DNA of 8,971 bases from an uncultured Collinsella sp. (GTDB taxonomy: Bacteria > Actinomycetota > Coriobacteriia > Coriobacteriales > Coriobacteriaceae), in contig UROJ01000058.1 in assembly GCA_900549335.1 (NCBI GenBank), positions 1 through 8,971 on the forward strand. Reading direction: 5' to 3'. Position 1 is the stretch's first letter; every line of letters starts with the position of its first letter. Under the pieces are notes generated by a model that saw only the letters and a program-made list of their open reading frames with translations, was not told the DNA's origin and did no database searches. Made by a program: the position numbers and the translations under genes. Shown in pieces: positions 1 through 6,095 of this stretch.

Positions 1-2368
1 GTCTGCATACGATGCGGCAAACAAGGAGTACAAGGACGCGGCCAGTAAGCGTGACGCCGCGAAGACGGCATACGAGCAGGCCCAGCAGACCGAGGCCGAC
101 AAGAAGACCGCGTACGATAAGCTTGTCGAAGTTCGCAAGCAGAAGCGTAGCGAGTGGGAGGCAACCTGCGCCGCTTCGAACGCCGCGGAAAAGGCTTATG
201 ACGCTGCTAATGCCCAGGTTGAGGCTCTTGAGCAGCAGATTGCAGACCTCAAGTCGAACATGACCGTAGACCAGAATGTCATCAACCAGGGTATGTTCGG
301 CTTCTTGAACTACATCATTGGCGGCAGCCAGTTCACAGCCACGCAGAAGTCGAATGCAAGCACTGCCGCGTCGATGCTCATGGGGACGACAGATAAACAG
401 GACTGGTATGATAATTACGTCGATCAGGACATGTCTCGAGACACCAATCCGCTCTCCTTGGAGCAGATGCGCAACGCCCTGACCTACCTCGATACCCAGA
501 ACAACCTCCGCAAGGCGAACGGCCAGTCGGAGCTTAGCGTCAGCCTCCGCATGACCGCAGCAGCTGCACTCAACGCCTCATATTCATCGAATATTTGGGA
601 TCACTCGAACTGCTATTTCGATCAAGGTGAGAACCTTGCAGGCGGCGGCGGAGCATACACCGGAGGCGAGACCGAGGATACGCTTGGCTGGCCATATACC
701 GGTCTCTACACCCAGGAGAAAAAGGCATTCGATAAGTACGTCGAGCAATATGGCGACGCACTTGAAAGCCATCGATATGATTCCTACTATATCTACCAGC
801 ACTACAACAAGGACGACAAAATCTACGATGAGTGCGGGCACTATCTCAACATCATCGATGCCGGCGCGAAGGCTATCGGCATCGCGACCGGTAGCGGTAA
901 GAATACCGATTCCGAGGTAACCGTTTTCGACTATAGCGGGAGCACGGGGCAGAAGGATTTCACTGTCTCCGAGTTCAAGAAGCTCGTCAACGACTACATC
1001 GAATCCGCCTACAATGCAGGCGGCACGCAGGAGCAGAAGGAGCAGCTGAAGCAGCTTCAGAACAAGCTGGCAGATGCGCAGAAGGCGATGGGAACGGCTG
1101 ATACGGCATATCTCACCGCTCTCAATAATCAGAAAGACGCGCAAGACGCCTATACCGCGGCCGACACGAACATGAACACCGCCAAGGGCGAGTACGAGAA
1201 GGCTAAGTCCGGAACCGCCGCCGCAAAGACGGCATATGACGCCGCCGAAGCAAAACTCAAGGGTATCGACGTCAAGACGCCCAAGACCAAGCTCGACGCC
1301 GCCAAGAGCGAGGCCGCTACTGCCCAGGCAGCTCTCGATAAGGCAAACGCCACGCTTGCTGACAGCAAGACGAAGGCAGCCGATGCCGCTGCTCACAAGG
1401 CGAAGGCTCGCAGCGCCCGCGATGCCGCCAAGGCAAAGTCCGATCAGGCCAATGAGGCGTATGACAACGCCACGGCTTCGGTCAAGGACCTTACCGCCAA
1501 GTGCGATGCCGCCAAGACGGATCTTGCGAACAAGCAGGGCACGCTTAACGATGCCAAGAAGGCCGACGACACTGCCCAGGCTGGTGTAGACAAGGCCCGG
1601 GCCGCAGATGTCCAGGCCGCGACCACTCTTTCGGACGCCAAGCAGGCAGTTGCCGCCAAGACGCAGGCTCTGTCCGACGCACAGGCGAAGGCCAAGGCCG
1701 CCGAGGGCGAGCTGGCCGGCGCAAACAAGGCCTTCGAGCGCTTCGCCGGCGCCCAGAAGGCGGTCGACGACGCCAAGGCCGCCTATGACGCCGCCGTCGC
1801 CGGCGTCGCCGATGCCCAGAAGCAGCTCGAGGCCGCCAACGAAGCCGTCGTCGATGCGAACTTCGAGATCGTCAAGGCCAAGGCCGAGCTTGCCAGCGAT
1901 GAGGCACTCAAGGCCGATCTTGAGGCTGTCGACCACAAGGCATCCCTTGCCGCGGGCACGACGGGCAACGAGAAGCTGGTCAAGCTGAACGCTGCCTACG
2001 CTCGCTATAAGACCGCCGTCGATGCCGCTGCTGGTCTCAAGGCTGCTCTGAGCGATGCCGATGCCAAACTGTCCGATGCCAACGACGCCTATGCCGCCGC
2101 GCTTGCCGAGCTTGGCGATGCCAAGGATGCCCTGGCTGCCGCGCAGGCCGAGTACGACAAGTATCATCCCAAGGCCGAGCCGCAGGCCAAGCCTCAAGTT
2201 GCGCAGGCCGCTGCAAAGGCCCCTGTCGCCAAGAAGAAGGCTGCGAACGCTGCGCTCGCCCAGACCGGTGATGACTCCGCGCTTGCGGGCGAGGTCTTCG
2301 TTATCGGCGGTATCACCCTCGTGGCCGCTGGTGTGACGCTGAGCGATCGTCGTCGCAAGCAGATGTAG
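1..2368 (+). CDS. CAP-domain coiled-coil surface protein with LAQTG sorting signal (5' partial)
   Basis: The frame is open from base 2 to the TAG at 2366-2368, giving 788 residues with the N-terminus outside the window; the ATG at 260 is internal, because the same coiled coil runs unbroken before it. Order (residue 1 = codon at base 2): Ala/Lys coiled coil ~1-85; CAP/SCP domain ~150-310 with WDHS (His201), GEN (Glu210), a likely third acidic ligand Glu239 and GHYLNII (His280); a second, long coiled coil ~340-720; a Pro/Lys/Ala linker; LAQTG at bases 2255-2269; a hydrophobic segment; and a DRRRKQM tail. Aromatic residues fall every 14 residues in parts of both coils. CAP domains are secreted folds with varied roles in adhesion, lipid binding or peptidoglycan contexts. 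The tail implies sortase attachment to the wall. I infer a stalk displaying a CAP head; the ligand is unknown. Signal peptide and promoter lie outside the window. Two cysteines in the CAP domain (204, 278) could pair. Confidence 0.88.
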   Translation, partial: SAYDAANKEYKDAASKRDAAKTAYEQAQQTEADKKTAYDKLVEVRKQKRSEWEATCAASNAAEKAYDAANAQVEALEQQIADLKSNMTVDQNVINQGMFGFLNYIIGGSQFTATQKSNASTAASMLMGTTDKQDWYDNYVDQDMSRDTNPLSLEQMRNALTYLDTQNNLRKANGQSELSVSLRMTAAAALNASYSSNIWDHSNCYFDQGENLAGGGGAYTGGETEDTLGWPYTGLYTQEKKAFDKYVEQYGDALESHRYDSYYIYQHYNKDDKIYDECGHYLNIIDAGAKAIGIATGSGKNTDSEVTVFDYSGSTGQKDFTVSEFKKLVNDYIESAYNAGGTQEQKEQLKQLQNKLADAQKAMGTADTAYLTALNNQKDAQDAYTAADTNMNTAKGEYEKAKSGTAAAKTAYDAAEAKLKGIDVKTPKTKLDAAKSEAATAQAALDKANATLADSKTKAADAAAHKAKARSARDAAKAKSDQANEAYDNATASVKDLTAKCDAAKTDLANKQGTLNDAKKADDTAQAGVDKARAADVQAATTLSDAKQAVAAKTQALSDAQAKAKAAEGELAGANKAFERFAGAQKAVDDAKAAYDAAVAGVADAQKQLEAANEAVVDANFEIVKAKAELASDEALKADLEAVDHKASLAAGTTGNEKLVKLNAAYARYKTAVDAAAGLKAALSDADAKLSDANDAYAAALAELGDAKDALAAAQAEYDKYHPKAEPQAKPQVAQAAAKAPVAKKKAANAALAQTGDDSALAGEVFVIGGITLVAAGVTLSDRRRKQM
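2255..2368 (+). other. C-terminal cell-wall sorting signal, LAQTG type
   Basis: The last 38 codons encode the pentapeptide LAQTG (bases 2255-2269), a short acidic spacer, a hydrophobic stretch starting near AGEVFVIGGI, and the charged tail DRRRKQM. This is the standard three-part layout of a sortase substrate. Alanine at the second position in place of proline matches the LAXTG motif assigned to class E sortases of high-GC Gram-positives. No sortase gene lies in the window, so the pairing is inferred. Confidence 0.8.
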
Positions 2369-2435
2369 CGTTTCGAGCGTAGATTCTGCAACGAACTTCG
2401 GTTCATAGCAGGAACGCTTCGATAGCTTAACCGAT

Positions 2436-2477
2436 AAGGCCGGCGCGCTGTTAAACGCAGCGCGCCGGCCTTTCTTT
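2436..2477 (+). terminator. Intrinsic terminator of the surface-protein gene
   Basis: The arms 2438-2450 (GGCCGGCGCGCTG) and 2458-2470 are a perfect 13-bp inverted repeat around a 7-nt loop, extended by two A-T pairs at the base. The run TTTCTTT follows at 2471-2477. It lies 70 bp after the TAG at 2366-2368. This is a textbook factor-independent terminator for the + strand gene. Confidence 0.92.
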
Positions 2478-2488
2478 GATTCGATATC

Positions 2489-2528
2489 AAAAAGCCCGGT
2501 CAGCAGCCGTGAAAGCTACCGGCCGGGC
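2489..2528 (-). terminator. Intrinsic terminator of the OPT transporter gene
   Basis: Read on the - strand, GCCCGG (2528-2523) pairs with CCGGGC (2499-2494). An inner arm GGTAGC/GCTGCT with one mismatch and two wobbles continues the stem around the loop TTTCACG, and five Ts follow (2493-2489). It sits about 42 bp beyond the OPT stop codon and is separated by 11 bp from the opposing terminator at 2436-2477, so the two convergent genes each have their own stop signal. Confidence 0.85.
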
Positions 2529-2551
2529 AAGCCGTAGGCAATATGGTTGCT

Positions 2552-2569
2552 GTCGAGCAGCTGCTCGAC
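2552..2569. repeat. 18-bp perfect palindrome abutting the OPT stop codon
   Basis: GTCGAGCAGCTGCTCGAC equals its own reverse complement and ends at the base next to the stop codon of the - strand gene (TAA = 2572-2570). In RNA it could fold as a 7-bp stem with an AGCT tetraloop. No T-run follows, so it is not a conventional terminator; the T-tailed one lies further on. It may be a 3'-end stabilising hairpin or a protein site; neither can be decided from sequence. Confidence 0.7.
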
Positions 2570-4273
2570 TTAGCCCAGCAGGCTTAAGCCCACGGAGACA
2601 AACGCCAGGATAACGCCGACGATGGACTCGCCACCGAGCAGGCCGCTGGCGACAACCAGGCCCTGTTCCTGGAAGGCGGCGTCCTTGGCAGCCCTCTCCT
2701 CGTCAGAAAGACCAGCGGTGGCGTCGCGGTGGGCGGACCACTTGTCGTAGGCGAGCTTGACGCAGGAGCCCAGGAATGCCGTGAGTGACATGTAGAACGG
2801 CAGGTACACGCCCAGGCCGATCATCATGGCCGGAATGCCGAGCCAGTACATGACGATGCCGGCGATAAAGCCGCCAACGAACCACGGCACGCTCGGGATG
2901 CCCGAGACCATGGTGGCGACAACGCTTGCCTGCGCGGCAACAAAGCTCTTGTCGGGGCCAAAGGCGTCCGGGCCATAGGCGGTGACGAGCGCGACCATGA
3001 CGGCTGCGGCGACCAGGGCGCCCACGATGCCGCCGATGGCTTGGCCGATCCACTGCGCACGCGGGTTGGTGCCCAGCACGGCGCCGGCCTTAAAGTCGTT
3101 CATGACGTCGCCCGCAAGGCCGCACGCCACGGCTACGATGCCGGCGATAAAGAACAGCTTGACCTGAGCGATCTGTGCAAAGGCAGCCACGATGAGCATA
3201 ACGATGAGGCCAAAGATCTCCATGGGGTCGATGCCCGTCTGGCCGCAGCTCTGTGCGCTCATGATGGTGGTGACAAAGGTGAACAGCGTCACGATGACGG
3301 CCGGAACGGGGCCAAGGTCGAGCACGATGGCGATGATCACGGCGATGGCGGCAGCGCCCAGGCCGATGATGCCGGCGTCGAGCTTAAGGGAGCCCGAGAT
3401 GAGCGACTGCTCGTCGGTGTCGGTGGAGCTGTCGGCGGCAAGACCGCGGACGATGTCGGCGACCTGCGGCAGGATGTCCTTGAGGACGACGGCGACGCCA
3501 AAGCCCATCATGAGGCCCATACCCAGGGACTTAACAATGCCCTGTGCGGTCACAACGTCGAACAGACCGGCAGCGGTGCCGCCTACAATGATGCCAAAAT
3601 TGCCCAGCAGCGCGCCGGCAAACCAGAAGGCGACGGGGGCGAAGCCCACGAGGAAGCCGACGGAGAGCAGCATGGGCGAGTTGTAGATGCCAAAGGTCAC
3701 GCCGGGGATGTTGAGTGTGCACAGCATGCTGGGCACCACGCCCAGGGCGTCGCGCAGCACGCTATAGATGCCGGCGATGGCCATGGAACCAAAGAGCTGC
3801 TTGCCGGTTTTGCCGCCAGCCTCGGTCGCGCGCAAGGTCTGAGCTGCGGCGTTGCCGGTGGGGAACTCAAGCGCGGCGTCTACGATAAAGTGACGGTGGA
3901 TGAGCGCGGTGGCCAGCAGGCCCAGGATGGTGCCGGCGAGCGCCACGATAAACATGTCGAGCCAGCTGATCTGGTCGGCATAACCCAGCATCCAGGCGCC
4001 CGGGATGGTAAACGCCAGGCCGCCGGCGACCATGGCGCCTGCGGACATGATGGTGTGGGTGACGTTGGCCTCGTTGAGGCTGGCGTTGCCCATGAGCTTA
4101 AGGAAGAACAGCGAGATGACGGCAGCGAAGACGATCGGCCAGGGGAGTGCGCCCATCTTGAGGGCGGTGTAGGCCGAGCTTGCCGTGATGATCACGCAGC
4201 CAAGGACGCCGATGACGACGCCGCGCAGCGTGAGTTGCCCGCGCATCGAAGCGCGGTTCAAGGGATTGCTCAT
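2570..4273 (-). CDS. OPT family oligopeptide transporter
   Basis: A 567-residue polytopic inner-membrane protein of the OPT superfamily, which imports small peptides or metal-chelate compounds by proton coupling. Family marks: an N-terminal QLTLRGVVIGVLGC helix followed by SAYTALKMG; the segment NEANVTHTIMSAGAMVAGGL (residues 67-86) that corresponds to the family's conserved 'I.S.GEA.A.G' region; LEFPTGNAAAQTLRA (135-149), equivalent to the usual YPEG..CAE block; many hydrophobic helices; a hydrophilic loop near 280-297; and a C-terminal GGESIVGV motif. The start is the ATG at 4273, preceded by AAGGAG (4285-4280) at 6 nt. A longer in-frame reading to a GTG at 4381 is unlikely, as its extra 36 residues are not membrane-like and it would begin at or before the likely transcript start. 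It is a single-gene unit, divergent from coaX. The exact substrate cannot be told. Confidence 0.9.
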   Translation of the reverse strand: MSNPLNRASMRGQLTLRGVVIGVLGCVIITASSAYTALKMGALPWPIVFAAVISLFFLKLMGNASLNEANVTHTIMSAGAMVAGGLAFTIPGAWMLGYADQISWLDMFIVALAGTILGLLATALIHRHFIVDAALEFPTGNAAAQTLRATEAGGKTGKQLFGSMAIAGIYSVLRDALGVVPSMLCTLNIPGVTFGIYNSPMLLSVGFLVGFAPVAFWFAGALLGNFGIIVGGTAAGLFDVVTAQGIVKSLGMGLMMGFGVAVVLKDILPQVADIVRGLAADSSTDTDEQSLISGSLKLDAGIIGLGAAAIAVIIAIVLDLGPVPAVIVTLFTFVTTIMSAQSCGQTGIDPMEIFGLIVMLIVAAFAQIAQVKLFFIAGIVAVACGLAGDVMNDFKAGAVLGTNPRAQWIGQAIGGIVGALVAAAVMVALVTAYGPDAFGPDKSFVAAQASVVATMVSGIPSVPWFVGGFIAGIVMYWLGIPAMMIGLGVYLPFYMSLTAFLGSCVKLAYDKWSAHRDATAGLSDEERAAKDAAFQEQGLVVASGLLGGESIVGVILAFVSVGLSLLG

Positions 4274-4295
4274 ATAAAACTCCTTTGCGTATATC

Positions 4296-4329
4296 CGCTC
4301 CCCCGGGAGCGCCGCTACGGATACGGCGC
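4296..4329 (-). promoter_or_regulatory. Overlapping hairpins in the OPT leader
   Basis: Two GC-only inverted repeats share bases. Arms 4296-4302 and 4305-4311 (CGCTCCC / GGGAGCG) form one; arms 4309-4314 and 4324-4329 (GCGCCG / CGGCGC) form the other, with a 9-nt loop. Because 4309-4311 belongs to both, the two stems compete in the - strand transcript. The proximal stem ends about 11 nt before the AAGGAG ribosome site. A switch-like role is inference only; GC-rich leaders make such overlaps fairly easily. Confidence 0.3.
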
Positions 4330-4382
4330 GGGAAGTCGGGTTACCAAGGGCCGCCGCGTGAGCTCGCAAACGACCGCGCACC

Positions 4383-4388
4383 AGTATA
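4383..4388 (-). promoter_or_regulatory. Candidate -10 hexamer for the OPT gene
   Basis: TATACT on the - strand (5/6 match to TATAAT) lies about 110 bp before the ATG at 4273. The -35 region at 17-bp spacing would read TCCCAA (4411-4406), a poor match, so an activator or a non-consensus promoter would be needed. Confidence 0.35.
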
Positions 4389-4398
4389 GCGGCAAGGT

Positions 4399-4416
4399 AG
4401 TCATTTTGGGATGACT
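4399..4416. promoter_or_regulatory. Inverted repeat between divergent promoters, possible operator
   Basis: AGTCAT (4399-4404) and ATGACT (4411-4416) form a perfect 6-bp inverted repeat with a 6-nt spacer. It is centred near 4407.5, almost midway between the two opposed TATACT hexamers at 4383-4388 and 4432-4437, so it would cover the -35 region of both. That is where a shared regulator would be expected to bind; no regulator gene is visible here. Confidence 0.4.
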
Positions 4417-4431
4417 GGTTTAGGTAGGCGA

Positions 4432-4437
4432 TATACT
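4432..4437 (+). promoter_or_regulatory. Candidate -10 hexamer for coaX
   Basis: TATACT lies 28 bp before the coaX ATG at 4465, in a locally A/T-richer stretch. No good -35 is present at 16-18 bp spacing. If used, the 5' leader would be only about 20 nt and would just include the AAGGAG ribosome site. Confidence 0.4.
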
Positions 4438-4464
4438 GCTGGGCAGACGAAAGGAGCGCCGACG

Positions 4465-5316
4465 ATGCTTAATGGGTGCGCATATATATTGACGGTCGAC
4501 GTGGGCAACACGTTCATTCGCTTTGGCCTGTTTGCAGAGGATTCGGCCGCGGCGCAGGAATGTCCGCTTGCGACGTGCGAGATCACCACGCCGTCGAGCA
4601 TCACAGCAGACGAGGCGCGCATGCGTCTCGTGCAGGTCATGGCCGCACTGGCGGCCGATGCGGGCATGCCGGGTGCGCTTGTGCCCGCAGCCGCAGTGCT
4701 GAGTTGCGTGGTGCCGGCGCTCGAGCGCCCGTGGAAGACGGCGCTTTCCCGCACTTGTACGGGGCGCGTGCTCACCGTGGGGCCGGGCCTCAAGACCGGC
4801 ATGCCCGTGCACTACGACGATCCGGCCGAGATCGGCCCCGACCGCATCGCCGATGCCGTGGCGGCACGCGCCGTCTACGGCTCTCCCTGTATCGTGATCG
4901 ACTTGGGTACCACGACCAATATCGAGGTCATCGACGCGCGCGGTACCTTTGTGGGCGGCGTCATCGCGCCGGGTTTGGCGCTTGGCGCCCGCTCGCTTTC
5001 GGCTGCTGCGGCGCGCCTGCCGCAGGTTGAGCCTTCGGCGCCAACGCACGTCATCGGCCGCAACACGCGCGAGGCCATGCGCTCGGGCGTGGTTCTGGGC
5101 GAGGTAGCCCGCATCGACGGCATGCTCGACATGGTGCTTGCCGAGATGCGCTCGACCAAGGCGGCGGGGGAGGATGGCGTGCCCATCGTCATTACCGGCG
5201 ACGATGCCGAGGCGCTCGCGGCGTTGGTCGGCCACAGCCTGACGGTAGACGACGCACTGACGCTGCGGGGTCTCGCCGAGCTGTACCGCATCAACCAAAA
5301 GCCCCGCCGCGTGTAA
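4465..5316 (+). CDS. coaX: Type III pantothenate kinase
   Basis: A 283-residue cytosolic kinase that phosphorylates pantothenate with ATP, the first step of CoA synthesis. It has the ASKHA-fold marks of the CoaX type: TVDVGNT (phosphate loop, Asp12) near the N-terminus, SCVVPAL at 80-86, EIGPDRIADA (122-131) with the likely catalytic Asp126, IDLGTTTNIEVID (145-157) as the second phosphate motif, and GGVIAPGLALGARSL. The usual family length is about 250-270, so it is complete. The start at ATG 4465 is chosen because AAGGAG (4451-4456) sits 8 nt before it and the DVGNT motif then falls close to the N-terminus; an in-frame ATG at 4411 lies before the ribosome site and the candidate -10. Type III enzymes are not feedback-inhibited by CoA and typically require a monovalent cation (family knowledge). 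The gene diverges from the OPT gene. The birA gene often beside coaX elsewhere is not adjacent here. Confidence 0.93.
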   Translation: MLNGCAYILTVDVGNTFIRFGLFAEDSAAAQECPLATCEITTPSSITADEARMRLVQVMAALAADAGMPGALVPAAAVLSCVVPALERPWKTALSRTCTGRVLTVGPGLKTGMPVHYDDPAEIGPDRIADAVAARAVYGSPCIVIDLGTTTNIEVIDARGTFVGGVIAPGLALGARSLSAAAARLPQVEPSAPTHVIGRNTREAMRSGVVLGEVARIDGMLDMVLAEMRSTKAAGEDGVPIVITGDDAEALAALVGHSLTVDDALTLRGLAELYRINQKPRRV

Positions 5317-5353
5317 AAGTGAGGGCGCCGGTGGGACAAACGCCTCCACCTTT
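5315..5353 (+). repeat. Imperfect hairpin after coaX, GGGACA-loop element
   Basis: Arms 5315-5327 and 5341-5353 pair at 11 of 13 positions (ten Watson-Crick, one G-U, two mismatches) around the 13-nt loop CCGGTGGGACAAA. The left arm begins inside the coaX TAA. AAAA before and TTT after give it some terminator character, but the T-run is short. Stop-codon overlap and the GGGACA in the loop link it to the two hairpins at 7304-7420. A smaller competing stem (GGTGG 5330-5334 with CCACC 5346-5350) is also possible. Confidence 0.5.
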
Positions 5354-5357
5354 CACC

Positions 5358-5366
5358 TGCTACAAT
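5358..5366 (+). promoter_or_regulatory. Extended -10 promoter for the dCMP deaminase gene
   Basis: TGCTACAAT holds the TG-N extension and the hexamer TACAAT (5361-5366, 5/6 match), 34 bp before the ATG at 5401. No clear -35 is seen, which is acceptable for extended -10 promoters. It starts only 5 bp after the hairpin at 5315-5353, so its upstream region is made of that hairpin. Confidence 0.5.
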
Positions 5367-5400
5367 AGGTCAAACTATTGCGATTACGGAGGTGTCTGCC

Positions 5401-5925
5401 ATGTCGGACGATCTTCATCAAACTTCGTCAGGCAAGCGCCTGGACGTCATCAGCTGGGACGAGTTCTTTATGAGCGTGGCCATCGCCGCGCAGCGCCGCA
5501 GCAAGGACCCCAATACGCAGGTGGGTGCGTGCATCGCCAGCACCAACCACCGCATCCTTTCGGTGGGCTACAACGGTACGCCCTCGGCGCTCAACGACGA
5601 CTTTTTCCCGTGGGGTACGAGCGACGACCCGTTGCAGGACAAGCACAACTACGTGGTCCATGCCGAGGCAAACGCCGTGCTCAACTACCGTGGTTCGCTC
5701 AAGGACCTCGAGGGTTCCACGGTCTACGTTACGCTGTTCCCGTGCCACGACTGCGCCAAGATTTTGGCGCAGGTTGGTGTGGGCGAGGTTGTCTACCTGG
5801 ACAACAAGTACGCCGACACCGATGATGGACGCATCAGCCGCCGCATCCTCGACTCCTGTGGCATCAGCTACCGCCAGGTTATCGTCGATGTTCACATCGG
5901 CACCGAGGGGCAGGCTCAGCAGTAG
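5401..5925 (+). CDS. comEB: dCMP deaminase family protein (ComEB type)
   Basis: A 174-residue cytosolic zinc enzyme expected to convert dCMP to dUMP, feeding thymidylate synthesis. The cytidine/deoxycytidylate deaminase signature is complete: HAEANAVLN (His87 as zinc ligand, Glu89 as proton shuttle) and PCHDCAK (Cys115 and Cys118 as zinc ligands). Upstream lie WDEFFMSVAIAAQRRSKDP, QVGACI and GYNGTPSALNDD (57-67), the last being the typical dCMP-deaminase loop that separates it from TadA and CDA proteins. GGAGGT (5388-5393) sits 7 nt before the ATG at 5401; a GTG at 5392 overlaps that ribosome site and is rejected. The name ComEB comes from Bacillus competence operons, but no comEA or comEC is adjacent, so a competence role is not suggested here. 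It probably has its own promoter at 5358-5366. Confidence 0.92.
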   Translation: MSDDLHQTSSGKRLDVISWDEFFMSVAIAAQRRSKDPNTQVGACIASTNHRILSVGYNGTPSALNDDFFPWGTSDDPLQDKHNYVVHAEANAVLNYRGSLKDLEGSTVYVTLFPCHDCAKILAQVGVGEVVYLDNKYADTDDGRISRRILDSCGISYRQVIVDVHIGTEGQAQQ

Positions 5926-6095
5926 CGCGTGGCAACGCCAGCTGGCGGCAAAACAGCCAAAAGAGACCCGTCCCAAATTGACCGCTCGTGAAAGTCGTGT
6001 CCGCACGCATGGCTGGCGCCTAAGCGGGTACATGGCTGTAGTAACATAGCCCCTGTCCGCGGGCGTGCCCGCGTTATTGTGAGAAAGGAGCCCCT
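5926..6095. other. Intergenic region between the deaminase and nifU genes
   Basis: This 170-bp gap holds no convincing ORF. Eleven bases after the TAG stop is the 12-bp palindrome CGCCAGCTGGCG (5936-5947). At 6058-6073 is CGCGGGCGTGCCCGCG, two 7-bp complementary arms with a 2-nt centre, just before the nifU ribosome site. TAACAT at 6042-6047 is a possible -10 for nifU but lacks a matching -35. No T-tailed terminator is visible. Confidence 0.5.

Noticed and set aside
260..262. ATG at 260 as the start of the CAP protein
   Set aside because: The frame is open and in the same heptad register upstream to base 2, and no ribosome site precedes this ATG, so it is an internal methionine of a gene that begins before the window.
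584..2197. 537-codon open frame on the - strand inside the surface-protein gene
   Set aside because: It is the shadow of an Ala/Lys/Asp repeat-rich coding strand whose codons rarely give stops in reverse. The translation is a monotonous Gly/Leu/Ile string with no domain, and no ribosome site was identified.
4411..4413. Upstream ATG as the start of coaX
   Set aside because: It lies before the AAGGAG at 4451-4456 and before the candidate -10, and would add 18 residues ahead of the conserved DVGNT motif.
3041..4414. 457-codon open frame on the + strand opposite the OPT gene
   Set aside because: The product is dominated by His, Gly, Asp and Ala, the usual antisense of hydrophobic GC-rich transmembrane codons. 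It has no motif, and the opposite strand has clear OPT motifs.
4420..5349. 309-codon open frame on the - strand opposite coaX
   Set aside because: The translation is rich in Arg, His and Gly with no recognisable domain; it is an antisense shadow of a high-GC gene.
5401..5925. A competence operon around the ComEB-type deaminase
   Set aside because: Neighbours are coaX and nifU, not comEA or comEC; the deaminase motif set alone points to nucleotide metabolism.
6007..6038. Direct repeat CATGGCTG at about 6008 and 6031
   Set aside because: An 8-bp repeat with no conserved flanks is expected by chance in this composition and is not tied to any element.
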